Below the pieces are notes generated by a model. That model was not told the DNA's origin and did not search any database. It was given only the letters and a program-made list of their open reading frames with translations. The position numbers and the translations under genes are program-made. Positions 13,819 through 22,310 of a stretch of 34,318 nt of DNA are shown piece after piece. This DNA is from Moraxella sp. (GTDB lineage Bacteria; Pseudomonadota; Gammaproteobacteria; Pseudomonadales; Moraxellaceae): NCBI GenBank assembly GCA_030530785.1, contig JAUMUJ010000023.1, forward strand, positions 1-34,318, read 5' to 3'. The stretch's first letter is position 1. Every line of letters begins with the position of its first letter.

Positions 13819-15513
13819 TCAGGATTTTTTATTTTTTTCAAGTTCTCTTAATTCTTTACGCAAAATCTTACCGACATTAGATTTTGGTAATTCATCAACA
13901 AATTCTACGAATTTCGGGCGTTTATAACCCGTCAGGTCTTCTTTTGCCCACGCCTTAACTTCTGCTTCGGTCAGGCTGTCGTCTTTTTTGACAATAAAGA
14001 CCTTAACCAGCTCGCCACTGTGCTCATCAGGCACACCAATCACGCCACATTCTAACACTTTGGGGTGAGCGGTGATGACTTCTTCTACTTCATTGGGATA
14101 GACATTAAAGCCTGACACCAAAATCATGTCTTTTTTGCGGTCAACGATTTTTACAAAACCCTGCTCATCCATCACGCCGACATCACCTGTTTTAAAGTAA
14201 CCATCTGCTGTCATCGCTTTGGCAGTTTCATCGTCTCGCTTCCAGTAGCCCTTCATGACTTGCGGACCCTTAACAGCAATCTCACCTGCTTCACCAAATG
14301 CCACTTCATGTCCATCATCATCAATCAAAATCACGTCCGTATCAGGAAACGGAATGCCGATTTTGCCTGTGTATTTACCCGGTGGGTTTAAGATGACGAC
14401 AGGCGAAGTTTCAGACAAGCCATAGCCTTCAATGATACAAGTCCCTGTCAAACTCTCCCACACCTTAGCCGTGCTGGGCAGCACCGACATACCACCACCT
14501 AACGACAGACGCAAATTAGAATGGTCAAGTGCCTTAAAACCATCATGATGCGCCAGTGCGTTAAATAAGGTGTTCACCGCAGGGAAAAATACAGGGCGGT
14601 ATTTGGCAAAATCTTTGGTCAAGGCATTAAAATCTTTGGCATTGACAATCAAAAGCAAGCTAAATCCCCGCTTAAAGCCAAGCATGGATACCGTAAACGA
14701 AAAAATATGATACAGCGGTAAGGCGGTCGCCAGATATTTGCCCGTCAAATCTTCGTTGGAGGGGAACACTTTTTGTAAAAAGATGTCGCACTGCTCCACG
14801 TTAATGAGCAAATTTTTGTGGGTAAGCATTGCTCCTTTTGCCACGCCCGTTGTCCCGCCTGTGTACTGTAACACCGCCACATCATCAAGATCCGCTTCGG
14901 GTCGGACATAGCGATTGATAGGGACAGCATTTAGAGCGTCTTTAAAAGTGGTATGGTTAGGAATGTTCCACGTTGGCACCATTTTTTTGATGTAACGCAC
15001 AACCATATTTACCAAAAAGCCCTTTATCCCCATCATGTCGCCAATACTTGCTACGATGATGTGCTTAACTTGCCCCTTATTTTGTACTTTTTCAAAGGTG
15101 TGAGCAAAGTTTTCTACGATAAACAACGCCTTAGCTTCACTATCGCCCAGCTGATGTTCCAGCTCATGGGGGGTATATAGGGGGTTGATGTTTACCAGCA
15201 CCATGCCTGCTCGGATAATCCCCATGACCGTGATGGGGTATTGCAAGATGTTTGGCATCATGACCGCCACCTTATCGCCCTTTTGTAGTCCAATGGACTG
15301 CAAATAGCCTGCAATCTGACGACTATAAACATCAAGCTCAGCATAGGTGATGGATTTATCCATGCCTGTCAGGGCGATTTTATTGCCGTGTTTGGCGAAA
15401 ATATCATCAAAACTGTCAAGCAGTGAGTTCACCCCGTTTGGCAAAGATACGTGGGGGGATAAGTCGTAATCGGCGTACGTTTTTAGCCAAAGACGGTCAT
15501 GGGTGGTGGTCAT
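13819..15513 (-). CDS. fadD: Long-chain fatty acid--CoA ligase
   Basis: A 564-residue ATP-dependent acyl-CoA synthetase of the adenylate-forming superfamily that activates fatty acids at the inner membrane for beta-oxidation or lipid synthesis. AMP-binding signature YTGGTTGVAKGAMLTH lies near residues 218-233, GYGLSETSPVV near 365-375, the hinge-proximal YFKTGDVGVMDEQGFVKIVD near 437-456 and the C-terminal lysine motif LPKSNVGKILRKEL near 544-557, where the catalytic Lys sits. The length is standard. AAGGA precedes the ATG. The promoter region contains a perfect hexamer inverted repeat over the -10, hinting at repression by a fatty-acid-responsive regulator. The acyl-CoA dehydrogenase at 24.3 kb could act in the same pathway but is a separate unit. 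Confidence 0.95.
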   Translation of the reverse strand: MTTTHDRLWLKTYADYDLSPHVSLPNGVNSLLDSFDDIFAKHGNKIALTGMDKSITYAELDVYSRQIAGYLQSIGLQKGDKVAVMMPNILQYPITVMGIIRAGMVLVNINPLYTPHELEHQLGDSEAKALFIVENFAHTFEKVQNKGQVKHIIVASIGDMMGIKGFLVNMVVRYIKKMVPTWNIPNHTTFKDALNAVPINRYVRPEADLDDVAVLQYTGGTTGVAKGAMLTHKNLLINVEQCDIFLQKVFPSNEDLTGKYLATALPLYHIFSFTVSMLGFKRGFSLLLIVNAKDFNALTKDFAKYRPVFFPAVNTLFNALAHHDGFKALDHSNLRLSLGGGMSVLPSTAKVWESLTGTCIIEGYGLSETSPVVILNPPGKYTGKIGIPFPDTDVILIDDDGHEVAFGEAGEIAVKGPQVMKGYWKRDDETAKAMTADGYFKTGDVGVMDEQGFVKIVDRKKDMILVSGFNVYPNEVEEVITAHPKVLECGVIGVPDEHSGELVKVFIVKKDDSLTEAEVKAWAKEDLTGYKRPKFVEFVDELPKSNVGKILRKELRELEKNKKS

Positions 15514-15538
15514 AAGTTTTCCTTAGAAAAAAGCACAA

Positions 15539-15577
15539 GTGTATCATAAAATACACCATTTTTTAAAAAAATGCCAA
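15539..15577 (-). promoter_or_regulatory. fadD promoter with overlapping inverted repeat
   Basis: On the minus strand TTGGCA (15577-15572) is followed after 18 bases by TATTTT (15553-15548). GTGTAT (15539-15544) and ATACAC (15551-15556) are perfect inverted arms separated by six bases and cover the -10, so a bound protein would block RNA polymerase. The regulator is unknown. Confidence 0.55.
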
Positions 15578-15689
15578 TAAAAAATTTTAATAAACTCATG
15601 GATTTTTACCAAATCAGGCACCAACATTTTGCTAAAACTTATTCGCACGCCATGCCAAGATACCGACCAAAGCCCGACATGATAAGCCA

Positions 15690-16064
15690 TCATTTGTCTT
15701 GCTCGTTAATATCGCCAAAATCATAATCTTGACAAATAATTTCTATCTTGCTGTTTAAACCAAATTGCAATGCACCATGATAATATCCCTTTTCGCCCGT
15801 TTTGGGTTTTTGCCAAATCAGATGACCGCTTTCTAGCCCCAATAGATGATTGGCAACACTTGGACTGTCCATATGGCATTTTATCACATCAAAAAAGGTC
15901 AGTTTTTTTAGGGTATAATTGGCATACCGATGTGTATCAATAATCTCCCAATTACCCAAAAAGAAACAATGGCAAATCTTTGGGTAATGTGTCATATTAA
16001 CTGTCAATAACGAACTTTCAAATAATTCATCATCAAAAAATGTGGCGTTCTTATGGGTATTCAT
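15690..16064 (-). CDS. Hypothetical protein, unknown function
   Basis: A 124-residue soluble protein without signal peptide, membrane segment or a domain I recognise. It is rich in His, Phe and Tyr, with five cysteines including a CHCFF pair near residues 32-36. HLIWQKPKTGEKGYYHGALQFGLNSKIEIIC in its second half looks like a short beta meander. It lies between fadD and the SGNH hydrolase gene on the same strand, 35 bases after the SGNH stop, so it may be the last gene of the coaBC-SGNH unit. No clear ribosome site is seen before the ATG. The open frame, codon content and position make it a likely real gene, but no function can be offered. Confidence 0.65.
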   Translation of the reverse strand: MNTHKNATFFDDELFESSLLTVNMTHYPKICHCFFLGNWEIIDTHRYANYTLKKLTFFDVIKCHMDSPSVANHLLGLESGHLIWQKPKTGEKGYYHGALQFGLNSKIEIICQDYDFGDINEQDK

Positions 16065-16099
16065 AACGACTGTCTGATGTTGTTTATTTTGGTGATGAT

Positions 16100-16843
16100 T
16101 TATTTACTGACAATCCTAGTCACATAATTTGCCAACGTATTTGCCCACACATCATAAGTGGCACGGCTTGGGTGAAAACCGTCTTTGGCGAACATGGTTT
16201 GGCGATTTAGTGAGCTTTTGGCAAACTCATCAGGCACATAATGCACACCTTGTTGCTGACAAATTTGCTCTAATATCTTACTTAATGCGACCGCCCTACG
16301 CCCAATCAATCCGTTTAACGGCGTTGGTAGGCTTGGGGCTAGGTGCATGGGTGGTAAGCTCAAAAAGATGATATCAGATACGCCAAATTTGCGTGCCAAT
16401 AGGTCAATCACGCCCTGCAAATTATCCGCCCACACCTTATCGGACGTGCGTTTGACCACGTCATTAACCCCAATGCTCACAATCGCCACATCAAAAGACC
16501 GCACAGGCATGGCGTATAAGCGGTGCAATAAATCAAAACTGGTGTGTCCGCTCGTGGCGTGCAACTGTACATGAATGGGCTTTTGTAACCGTTTGGCAAG
16601 TAGCGAGCCGATTCGCCCAAACGGTGCGTCATCTTGGCTATCCACGCCCACGCCTGCCGCCGAACTGTCGCCAAAAATGGCGATATTTAAGTCATGACAA
16701 TCACAGTCTTGATTAAAATTGGCAATCCGAACACCGTCAGGCTCTGGCAATCTTAGGGCAGTTTTGGCGACTTTTTTGGCTTGTAGGTAATACAGCGGAG
16801 CAAGCAGATAATCTTGTTTTTTGCCAAACAGTTCAGTTGCCAT
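16100..16843 (-). CDS. SGNH/GDSL-family hydrolase
   Basis: A 247-residue esterase or lipase-like hydrolase. Block I IAIFGDSSAAGVG lies near residues 54-66 with the nucleophile Ser in GDS, the block III region reads VSIGVNDVVKRT near 126-137 with the oxyanion Asn, and block V KDGFHPSRATYD near 215-226 has the catalytic Asp and His. All four SGNH residues are therefore present. The N-terminus is not a typical signal peptide, although LLAPLYYLQAKKVAKTAL is amphipathic and might associate with membrane. The substrate is unknown; relatives hydrolyse lipids, thioesters or acetylated sugars. The ATG lies 11 bases inside the coaBC end, so it is probably translationally coupled to coaBC. Confidence 0.88.
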   Translation of the reverse strand: MATELFGKKQDYLLAPLYYLQAKKVAKTALRLPEPDGVRIANFNQDCDCHDLNIAIFGDSSAAGVGVDSQDDAPFGRIGSLLAKRLQKPIHVQLHATSGHTSFDLLHRLYAMPVRSFDVAIVSIGVNDVVKRTSDKVWADNLQGVIDLLARKFGVSDIIFLSLPPMHLAPSLPTPLNGLIGRRAVALSKILEQICQQQGVHYVPDEFAKSSLNRQTMFAKDGFHPSRATYDVWANTLANYVTRIVSK

Positions 16844-18065
16844 GAATCACCCCCGCCACACAATTCACCAAACTTTGGGCGATACTGTCTTTACTTGCCT
16901 TATCCAGCACCACTTTATCCTTGCCGTACCGCTCGGCAAAAAACACCGTGATGGCATTGTTATCCGAACCAAAGCCGATGCTTTTATCCGACACGTCATT
17001 GACAGCTATCATGTCTAGGTTTTTGGCAACAAGTTTGGTGCGAGCGTAATTTTCAGTGTCTTGCGTCTCAGCAGCAAAGCCCACCATGACAGCATTTGGG
17101 AAAGTATGGCTCATCGTTGCCAAGATGTCGGGGTTTTTAACAAGCTCTAAGGTTAAGCCGTCTTGGTCGGACGTTTTTTTGATTTTTTGGGTGGCGATGT
17201 TGGCAACTTTATAATCTGCTACGGCAGCGGTGGCGATAAAAATGGTGTCGCCATCGTCCGTCATGACCGACTGGCACGCATTGAGCATTTCATCAGCCGT
17301 ACCGACCGTGAGCCGTGTTGCCCCAAAGGGGGTTGGCAAATGCACCGTCCGCCCTGCGACCAAAGTAACGTCCGCCCCCGCATTCACGCACGCCCGAGCA
17401 ATGGCAAAGCCCATTTTTCCTGTGGAATGATTAGATAAAAATCGCACAGGGTCAATCGGTTCAACGGTCGCTCCTGCGGTGATGATGACTTTTTTACCAT
17501 GTAAGGATTGGGGGGTTTGGTGTTTGGCAATGAGTGTCAAAATCCGCTGGCACAAATCATCAGGCTCAGGCAGTCGCCCTGCCCCCACATCGCCACACGC
17601 CTGCTCACCGCTGTCAGGGGTCAACACGGTGTGACCAAAACGGGCAAGTTTGGCAAGGTTGTCCTGCACGATGGCGTGAGCGTACATCGCCTGATTCATG
17701 GCAGGGACGATGATGATGGGGGCAGTCGTGGCAAGAGCTACGGTGGTTACAAGATTATCTGCCAAACCACCTGCCAATTTGCCAATCGTGTTGGCACTTG
17801 CTGGGGCGATAACAACCATGTCTGCCCATTTGGCAAGCTCAATATGTCCCATGCCACGCTCGGCTTGTTCGTCAAGCAGCTTGGTGTAAACTTCGTTACC
17901 TGTCAAGGCTTGCAGGGTCAAAGGCGTGATAAACTCACACGCACCGTCCGTCATCATCACGCGCACGGTGCAACCTGCCTTGATAAGCAAGCGGGCAAGC
18001 ACGGCAGATTTGTAGGCAGAGATACCACCTGTGATGGCAAGCAGGATTTTAGGGGAATGGGTCAT
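16833..18065 (-). CDS. coaBC: Bifunctional phosphopantothenoylcysteine decarboxylase / phosphopantothenate--cysteine ligase
   Basis: Two-domain enzyme of coenzyme A synthesis: CoaB adds cysteine to 4'-phosphopantothenate and CoaC decarboxylates it. CoaC domain, residues 1-about 185: ILLAITGGISAYKS at 7-20, HIELAKWADMVVIAPASANT with the catalytic His, GKLAGGLADNL, PAMNQAMY and the catalytic loop SGEQACGDVGAGRLPE with Cys. CoaB domain, from about 195: VIITAGATVEPIDPVRFLS, NHSTGKMG, ATAAVADYKV, GFAAET and AVNDVS. I start it at 18065 (410 residues, MTHSPKILLAI) because the longer frame from 18131 adds a hydrophobic leader foreign to this cytosolic enzyme and because a TATAAT box falls inside that extension. 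The SGNH gene overlaps its 3' end. Confidence 0.95.
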   Translation of the reverse strand: MTHSPKILLAITGGISAYKSAVLARLLIKAGCTVRVMMTDGACEFITPLTLQALTGNEVYTKLLDEQAERGMGHIELAKWADMVVIAPASANTIGKLAGGLADNLVTTVALATTAPIIIVPAMNQAMYAHAIVQDNLAKLARFGHTVLTPDSGEQACGDVGAGRLPEPDDLCQRILTLIAKHQTPQSLHGKKVIITAGATVEPIDPVRFLSNHSTGKMGFAIARACVNAGADVTLVAGRTVHLPTPFGATRLTVGTADEMLNACQSVMTDDGDTIFIATAAVADYKVANIATQKIKKTSDQDGLTLELVKNPDILATMSHTFPNAVMVGFAAETQDTENYARTKLVAKNLDMIAVNDVSDKSIGFGSDNNAITVFFAERYGKDKVVLDKASKDSIAQSLVNCVAGVIHGN

Positions 18066-18087
18066 GACAAAATCACAAAAATAAAGC

Positions 18088-18093
18088 ATTATA
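18088..18093 (-). promoter_or_regulatory. -10 element of coaBC
   Basis: The minus strand reads GTGTATAAT, with TATAAT at 18093-18088, 22 bases before the chosen ATG. The -35 is weak (TTTTCA at 17 bases). The predicted leader is very short and lacks a clear Shine-Dalgarno. Confidence 0.5.
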
Positions 18094-18238
18094 CACGATA
18101 AAACCAAACATGAAAAACGCCAGCTCGCCACACCCTAAAAAACGCACAAATCTTATCCATCGTGGGGAGACTCATTAGTGCTTTGAATGCCCAAATCTCA
18201 CCACGAAACCTTTTTACATAAAAAAATAACAAAACCCT

Positions 18239-18266
18239 TTGACTACATCACTTTTTATGATATATT
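18239..18266 (+). promoter_or_regulatory. nhaA promoter
   Basis: TTGACT (18239-18244), 16-base spacer, TATATT (18261-18266) preceded by TGA, an extended -10. It lies about 65 bases before the nhaA ATG. Confidence 0.7.
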
Positions 18267-18331
18267 CACAGAGTTTCATCATTATTTTTATCTTTATATT
18301 TGATTGGTTATTTTAAAAGGAAAAAACAACC

Positions 18332-19555
18332 ATGCCAATGAGTCGCATAAAGTCCTTTTTTGAGCTTGAAGCTGCGGGGGGCATTATTCTTGCCTTATCC
18401 GCCGTGCTTGCCATGATAGTTGCCAACTCGCCACTATATGACTTATATAACGCCTTTATTCATGCTCCTGTGGTGGTGCAGATTGGGCAGTTTGAGATTG
18501 CCAAAGACGCTCATCATTGGATAAATGACGGTTTGATGGCGGTGTTTTTCTTTTTGGTGGGGCTAGAATTAAAACGTGAAGCCCTAATCGGCGAATTGTC
18601 CGACATCAAACAAATCGTCCTGCCCGCCTTGTGTGCCGTTGGGGGTATGATTGTCCCTGCACTTGTGTATTTTGGCTTAAATCACGACAACACAGAAGCC
18701 ATGCAAGGCTGGGCAATCCCCACCGCCACCGACATCGCCTTTGCCATTGGGGTGCTTAGTCTTTTGGGCAATAAAGTCCCCAATGCCCTAAAAGTCTTTT
18801 TGGTATCCATCGCCATTTTTGATGATTTGGGGGCGATTATCATCATCGCTTTATTTTACACATCAGAGTTATCACTGGTGTCGCTTGGTGTGGCAGGGGT
18901 ATGCTTGCCATTTTTATTCTTGCTTAACCGCTTAAACGTCGTGCGTTTAACCCCCTACTTGCTCATCGGACTGATTTTGTGGTCCGCCATGTTAAAATCA
19001 GGCGTTCATGCCACCTTAGCAGGCGTGCTGTTGGCATTTTTTATCCCCCTAAGAGACAACAACGACCCTGAACACTCCCCCCTAGAAGAGCTAGAACACG
19101 ACTTGCACAACACGGTGGCGTTCGGGATTTTGCCTTTATTTGCTTTTGCCAATGCAGGCATTTCTTTGGCAGGCACCAGCATGGACAGCTTAGTACATGG
19201 CGTGCCACTTGGCATTGCGTTAGGATTGTTTATCGGCAAACAGCTTGGCGTGATGATACCTGTGGTTTTGGTGGTCAAATTAGGGCTTGCCAAACTGCCA
19301 AAAGACACCAACTTTATGCAAATCTACGGTGTGTCGCTATTATGCGGGATTGGTTTTACCATGTCGCTGTTTATCTCAGGGCTTGCCTTTGGTGGCATTC
19401 CTGATGGCCATGACCCACGTCTGGGCATCATTTTAGGTTCGCTCATCTCAGGCATTGTCGGCTACCTTATCTTACGTGCCAACATCAAAGATGCCGACCA
19501 CCCTGTACTCATCAAAAACGATGAGATGTATCTGGGTACAGGTAACGTGGACTGA
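18332..19555 (+). CDS. nhaA: Na+/H+ antiporter NhaA
   Basis: A 407-residue inner-membrane antiporter that expels Na+ (or Li+) in exchange for protons, used for sodium and alkaline pH tolerance. The start [17 protein letters not shown] and the [21 protein letters not shown] segment near residues 63-83 are typical. [17 protein letters not shown] near 130-146 contains the Thr-Asp of the TM4 assembly, and [18 protein letters not shown] near 159-176 holds the pair of ion-binding aspartates. Near the end, [15 protein letters not shown] is the usual closing signature. About twelve hydrophobic segments are seen. GGAAAAAA lies before the ATG, and a well-placed promoter is upstream. No adjacent nhaR regulator gene is present. 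Short hairpins but no classical terminator follow. Confidence 0.97.
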   Translation: MPMSRIKSFFELEAAGGIILALSAVLAMIVANSPLYDLYNAFIHAPVVVQIGQFEIAKDAHHWINDGLMAVFFFLVGLELKREALIGELSDIKQIVLPALCAVGGMIVPALVYFGLNHDNTEAMQGWAIPTATDIAFAIGVLSLLGNKVPNALKVFLVSIAIFDDLGAIIIIALFYTSELSLVSLGVAGVCLPFLFLLNRLNVVRLTPYLLIGLILWSAMLKSGVHATLAGVLLAFFIPLRDNNDPEHSPLEELEHDLHNTVAFGILPLFAFANAGISLAGTSMDSLVHGVPLGIALGLFIGKQLGVMIPVVLVVKLGLAKLPKDTNFMQIYGVSLLCGIGFTMSLFISGLAFGGIPDGHDPRLGIILGSLISGIVGYLILRANIKDADHPVLIKNDEMYLGTGNVD

Positions 19556-20099
19556 TACTTGCTTTGCCTAACTTTTGGGCAAAGCACATCATCGTGCCAC
19601 TCATCACAAATACGGTGGGGCTTACCCCACCCAACAAGGGCGTGAGTGGTTTTACGGCGTGCAAGGCGTGCCCAGTGGGTCGGTCAAAAAAAAGCATAAC
19701 CAAGCACGCCATTTCTCCTGATGTCCAATTACAAAAACCTTACGTTATCGCACGAAAGTTTTGTTAATTTAAAAACCCATTATTTTCATTGTGAATTTGG
19801 GTTTAATGATAATTTTTGTCAAAATGCCACCCCATTTGATGGCAAAAAAACACCACCTACCAAATCATTGATTGCAAGCGTTTTTCACGCCACACCTTAT
19901 GTTATCCACCGTGCCATCATGATGGTGATGTTAATGCTTTGTCGGTTTGGAGACTCTTAATCAACCCAAATAAAGCGTGATGGGATTTAAAATAACAATG
20001 GCAGACATTGGTTTTTATCATCATGAGTGGGATTTTTTGGCATGATTATGGCAATGATTAGCCACCCCCATGCGTGGACATGATATTTTTGGAGCACTT
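19556..20099. other. 544-base gap without a convincing gene; hairpins
   Basis: Directly after nhaA, GCTTTGCC (19561-19568) pairs with GGCAAAGC (19578-19585). GGTGGGG (19614-19620) pairs with CCCCACC (19625-19631) over a four-base loop. AAACCCA (19773-19779) pairs with TGGGTTT (19798-19804). None has a good T-run. CCATCATGATGG at 19914-19925 is a 12-bp palindrome. On the minus strand a 66-codon frame (19712-19512) begins two bases after AGGAG, is hydrophobic and overlaps the nhaA end; it could be a small membrane protein or a fragment, but spacing and content do not establish it. Plus-strand short frames look random. The region may hold an sRNA or decayed gene; I cannot show either. Confidence 0.5.
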
Positions 20100-20429
20100 A
20101 TGAACCTAAACACCGTCAAAGATATGGCAAGTCAGCTAAACCGTGATGACAAACTGCGTCTGGCTTCTTTGCTCATTCAGATGGCACTCACCGACAGCCA
20201 AAGCACCACCAAAGGCAATGAACCCCAAGCCTCCGATGATTACCGCTACTGTCTTGAACGTATCCGCAAAAGCCGTCCTGCTCGCCTGCCTGCCCTAGAA
20301 AATTATCTAGAAGCCATATTAAGTTTTAAAGGTAGCACCACCACCGACATCAAAGACATCATCACAGAACTCCAACAACGCAAAGCCATCAGTCTTGACG
20401 GCGAAAAAGTCATCTATCTGACAGACTAA
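20100..20429 (+). CDS. Small hypothetical protein with winged-helix-like C-terminus
   Basis: A 109-residue soluble protein. I start it at 20100 because GGAG lies five bases upstream; the ATG at 20070 has no such site. The N-terminal half is helical (VKDMASQLNRDDKLRLASLLIQMAL). The C-terminal half, beginning near PARLPALENYLEAILSFKG and closing with DIITELQQRKAISLDGEKVIYL, has the helix-helix-helix-wing pattern of small winged-helix modules and recalls the OST-HTH-like tails of NYN nucleases, but no NYN domain is attached. Such modules can bind RNA or DNA. This likeness is by eye only. The gene's last 20 bases overlap the convergent nitronate monooxygenase-like gene. A function is not assigned. 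Confidence 0.7.
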   Translation: MNLNTVKDMASQLNRDDKLRLASLLIQMALTDSQSTTKGNEPQASDDYRYCLERIRKSRPARLPALENYLEAILSFKGSTTTDIKDIITELQQRKAISLDGEKVIYLTD

Positions 20430-21441
20430 GCCGAGCGATGAGCTCACTCATGGACTCATCACGACAGTCTGCCACGCCCACGCCCGCCCATAGGCTCATC
20501 AGCTCGCTGTTTTGGCTGGTCGCTCCATAGGCTCTTAGGGGCTTGGTCATGGCATTTAATGTCGGATACATCGGCAACTCATCAGCACCATCAAACTTAC
20601 CAAATCTTTTCATATAATCGGTAATAACACCCCTTGCCCACTTGCCAGAGTACAGCCGTGTTAGGCGGGTATCGTCCGCTTTGGCACTTAACAGACGCTG
20701 TTTCCAAAGGGGGCTGATGGGGCATTCATACGTGGTCAAAAACGCCGTCCCTACCGCCACCATGTCCGCCCCATAATCCAACATGAGTTTAACCTGCTCA
20801 CGATTGGCAATGCCTCCTGCTGATATCAGGGGGATGTTGGTGGCATTTTTGGCAAGGGTTAATAATTCTAATGTGGATAATTTTTCTCCACTTTCGTCAA
20901 GCCAGCCCCCTTGATGACCGCCCGCTCCCACGCCTTGCACGACCACAGCATCCGCTCCCACGTCCGCCCACGCCATCACTTCTGCCGTGCCATTTGCCGT
21001 GCCAATGACCAAACTACCCACAGCGTGCAAGCTGTCCACTTGGGCTTTATCCAAAATCCCAAAAGTAAAGCTCGCCACAGGCACAGGGTTGTCAAGCAGT
21101 ACAGCAAATTGCTCGGCAAAATCATGAGCAGGTCGCTCATCAAGCGTGGGCGTGATGCCAAGCTCTTGATAAAAATCAGCAAGCCAATCAGGCATAGGCT
21201 TACTGTATGTTGCGGTCAAACTTTTATCCAAAATCATCAGATTGACAGTGAACGCCCTATCCGTGCCTGCTTTTATCTTTGCAATCTCATCACAGATTTG
21301 GGCAGGCGACATCATGCCCGCCCCAAGCGACCCCAAAACACCCAACTCACAGGCTTGTATGACAAAATCCGCATGGCTTGCCCCTGCCATCGGAGCTTGC
21401 ATCATGGGGACAGACAAGCCCAGACGTGCTTGCAAACTCAT
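20410..21441 (-). CDS. Nitronate monooxygenase-family flavoprotein
   Basis: A 343-residue FMN-dependent TIM-barrel enzyme that oxidises alkyl nitronates such as propionate 3-nitronate. PMMQAPMAGASHADFV near residues 12-27 starts the barrel. LGSLGAGMMSP follows near 36-46. VVQGVGAGGHQGGW near 157-170 contains the conserved His used as catalytic base in the family. PLISAGGIANREQVKLMLDYGADMVAVGTAFL near 193-225 is the FMN phosphate-binding part. Two ATGs stand in tandem (21444 and 21441); AGGAG lies closer than usual to the first, so I prefer the second. Enoyl-ACP reductase FabK and 2-nitropropane dioxygenase annotations share this fold, so the exact substrate is uncertain. It overlaps the small plus-strand gene tail to tail. 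Confidence 0.88.
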   Translation of the reverse strand: MSLQARLGLSVPMMQAPMAGASHADFVIQACELGVLGSLGAGMMSPAQICDEIAKIKAGTDRAFTVNLMILDKSLTATYSKPMPDWLADFYQELGITPTLDERPAHDFAEQFAVLLDNPVPVASFTFGILDKAQVDSLHAVGSLVIGTANGTAEVMAWADVGADAVVVQGVGAGGHQGGWLDESGEKLSTLELLTLAKNATNIPLISAGGIANREQVKLMLDYGADMVAVGTAFLTTYECPISPLWKQRLLSAKADDTRLTRLYSGKWARGVITDYMKRFGKFDGADELPMYPTLNAMTKPLRAYGATSQNSELMSLWAGVGVADCRDESMSELIARLSLSDR

Positions 21442-21597
21442 CATCGTCTCCTACCGATAAAATTTCATCATATCATAACGTATCTTTTTATCAAAAGCAA
21501 AGCATCATCAACATTTCGCCCAATTATCATCAAGAAAGTTTATTGACATTATTTGTACGATTTAAAAATCTGGCGTGATGTTTTGGCGTGGTTTTTT

Positions 21598-21606
21598 TGG
21601 TATAAT
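21598..21606 (+). promoter_or_regulatory. extended -10 of the MliC-like lipoprotein gene
   Basis: TGGTATAAT (21598-21606) is an extended -10, 28 bases before the ATG at 21635. No clear -35 is present, which extended -10 promoters can tolerate. Confidence 0.55.
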
Positions 21607-21634
21607 AGTTTTATCTTTTTTGTTGGAGTATTTT

Positions 21635-22183
21635 ATGAAATCCCTACTTATTGCAACAGGCGTACTGTCCGCCCTAGTCATGACAGGTTGTGCCACCAAT
21701 AAAGACCAAGCACCTACTGACAAACCCACTCTTGAACACAAACATAAAGGCGAACACCACAAAAAATTCGCCAAAAAACCTGACAACATGACAAAAAGCT
21801 ATACTTGCGACAGCAACGCCACCATCAAAGCAAATTACAGCTTTAAGAACAAAAACACCGTTTTAAACATCACCGCTCCCACACTGGGACTAAATGCCCA
21901 AGACGTTACCTTAACACACGTCAAAAAAGACAAACCATCACTGGATAAAGTCATCAAAAAAGACGACCAAGCTCGCCCAAATCCTAAGGAACGTGGCTTT
22001 GAATTCATCAACGAAACCAACGCCAACGCCAAATATCACTGGAAAACTTCTGGCAAAGATGCCACACTTAGCGTTACCACCCCGAACGCCACCCATACCA
22101 TCACCTGCCAAGACGACCTCCCCATGCCCCAACGTATGCCACCTAAAAAAGATGCTCCCAAACCTGCGGACAATGCCCAATAA
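21635..22183 (+). CDS. Lipoprotein, MliC-like (possible lysozyme inhibitor)
   Basis: A 182-residue lipoprotein. I chose the ATG at 21635 since GGAG lies six bases upstream and the product then starts with a short signal peptide ending in the lipobox LVMTGC (Cys at residue 19). A His/Lys-rich linker (HKHKGEHHKKFAKK) follows. The domain from about 52 starts SYTCDSNATIKANYSF and ends with KYHWKTSGKDATLSVTTPN and a second Cys (THTITC), resembling the CD-x-n start, aromatic-W-x-x-x-G-x-x-A-x-L end and disulfide of MliC/PliC periplasmic inhibitors of C-type lysozyme. A long insertion in the middle is unusual. The similarity is judged by eye, so lysozyme inhibition is an inference. A terminator follows directly. 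Confidence 0.8.
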   Translation: MKSLLIATGVLSALVMTGCATNKDQAPTDKPTLEHKHKGEHHKKFAKKPDNMTKSYTCDSNATIKANYSFKNKNTVLNITAPTLGLNAQDVTLTHVKKDKPSLDKVIKKDDQARPNPKERGFEFINETNANAKYHWKTSGKDATLSVTTPNATHTITCQDDLPMPQRMPPKKDAPKPADNAQ

Positions 22184-22196
22184 TGGCAACCTAAAC

Positions 22197-22223
22197 AAAA
22201 ACGCACATTAGGTGCGTTTTTTT
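22197..22223 (+). terminator. rho-independent terminator after the MliC-like gene
   Basis: AAAAACGCAC (22197-22206) and GTGCGTTTTT (22212-22221) form a 10-bp stem with a five-base loop and a T-run. Confidence 0.85.
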
Positions 22224-22310
22224 GTGGAGATTTTTATGTCAAATGGCATAAATTTGCAAGCTGTCCTTATCTGGGGTAAAATGAATCATTTACCGCATTA
22301 GGGGCATATC

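Noticed and set aside
17508-18101. 197-codon plus-strand frame opposite coaBC
   Set aside because: Antisense shadow of the strongly supported coaBC gene, with His/Gly-rich composition and no family likeness.
18066-18131. N-terminal extension of coaBC with a hydrophobic stretch
   Set aside because: The extension contains the likely TATAAT promoter element and is foreign to the cytosolic CoaBC family.
19564-19767. 67-codon plus-strand frame after nhaA
   Set aside because: No ribosome site, composition unlike a protein and it runs through two hairpins.
20911-21546. 211-codon plus-strand frame opposite the nitronate monooxygenase gene
   Set aside because: Antisense shadow with Arg/His-rich composition; the minus-strand gene carries clear FMN-barrel motifs.
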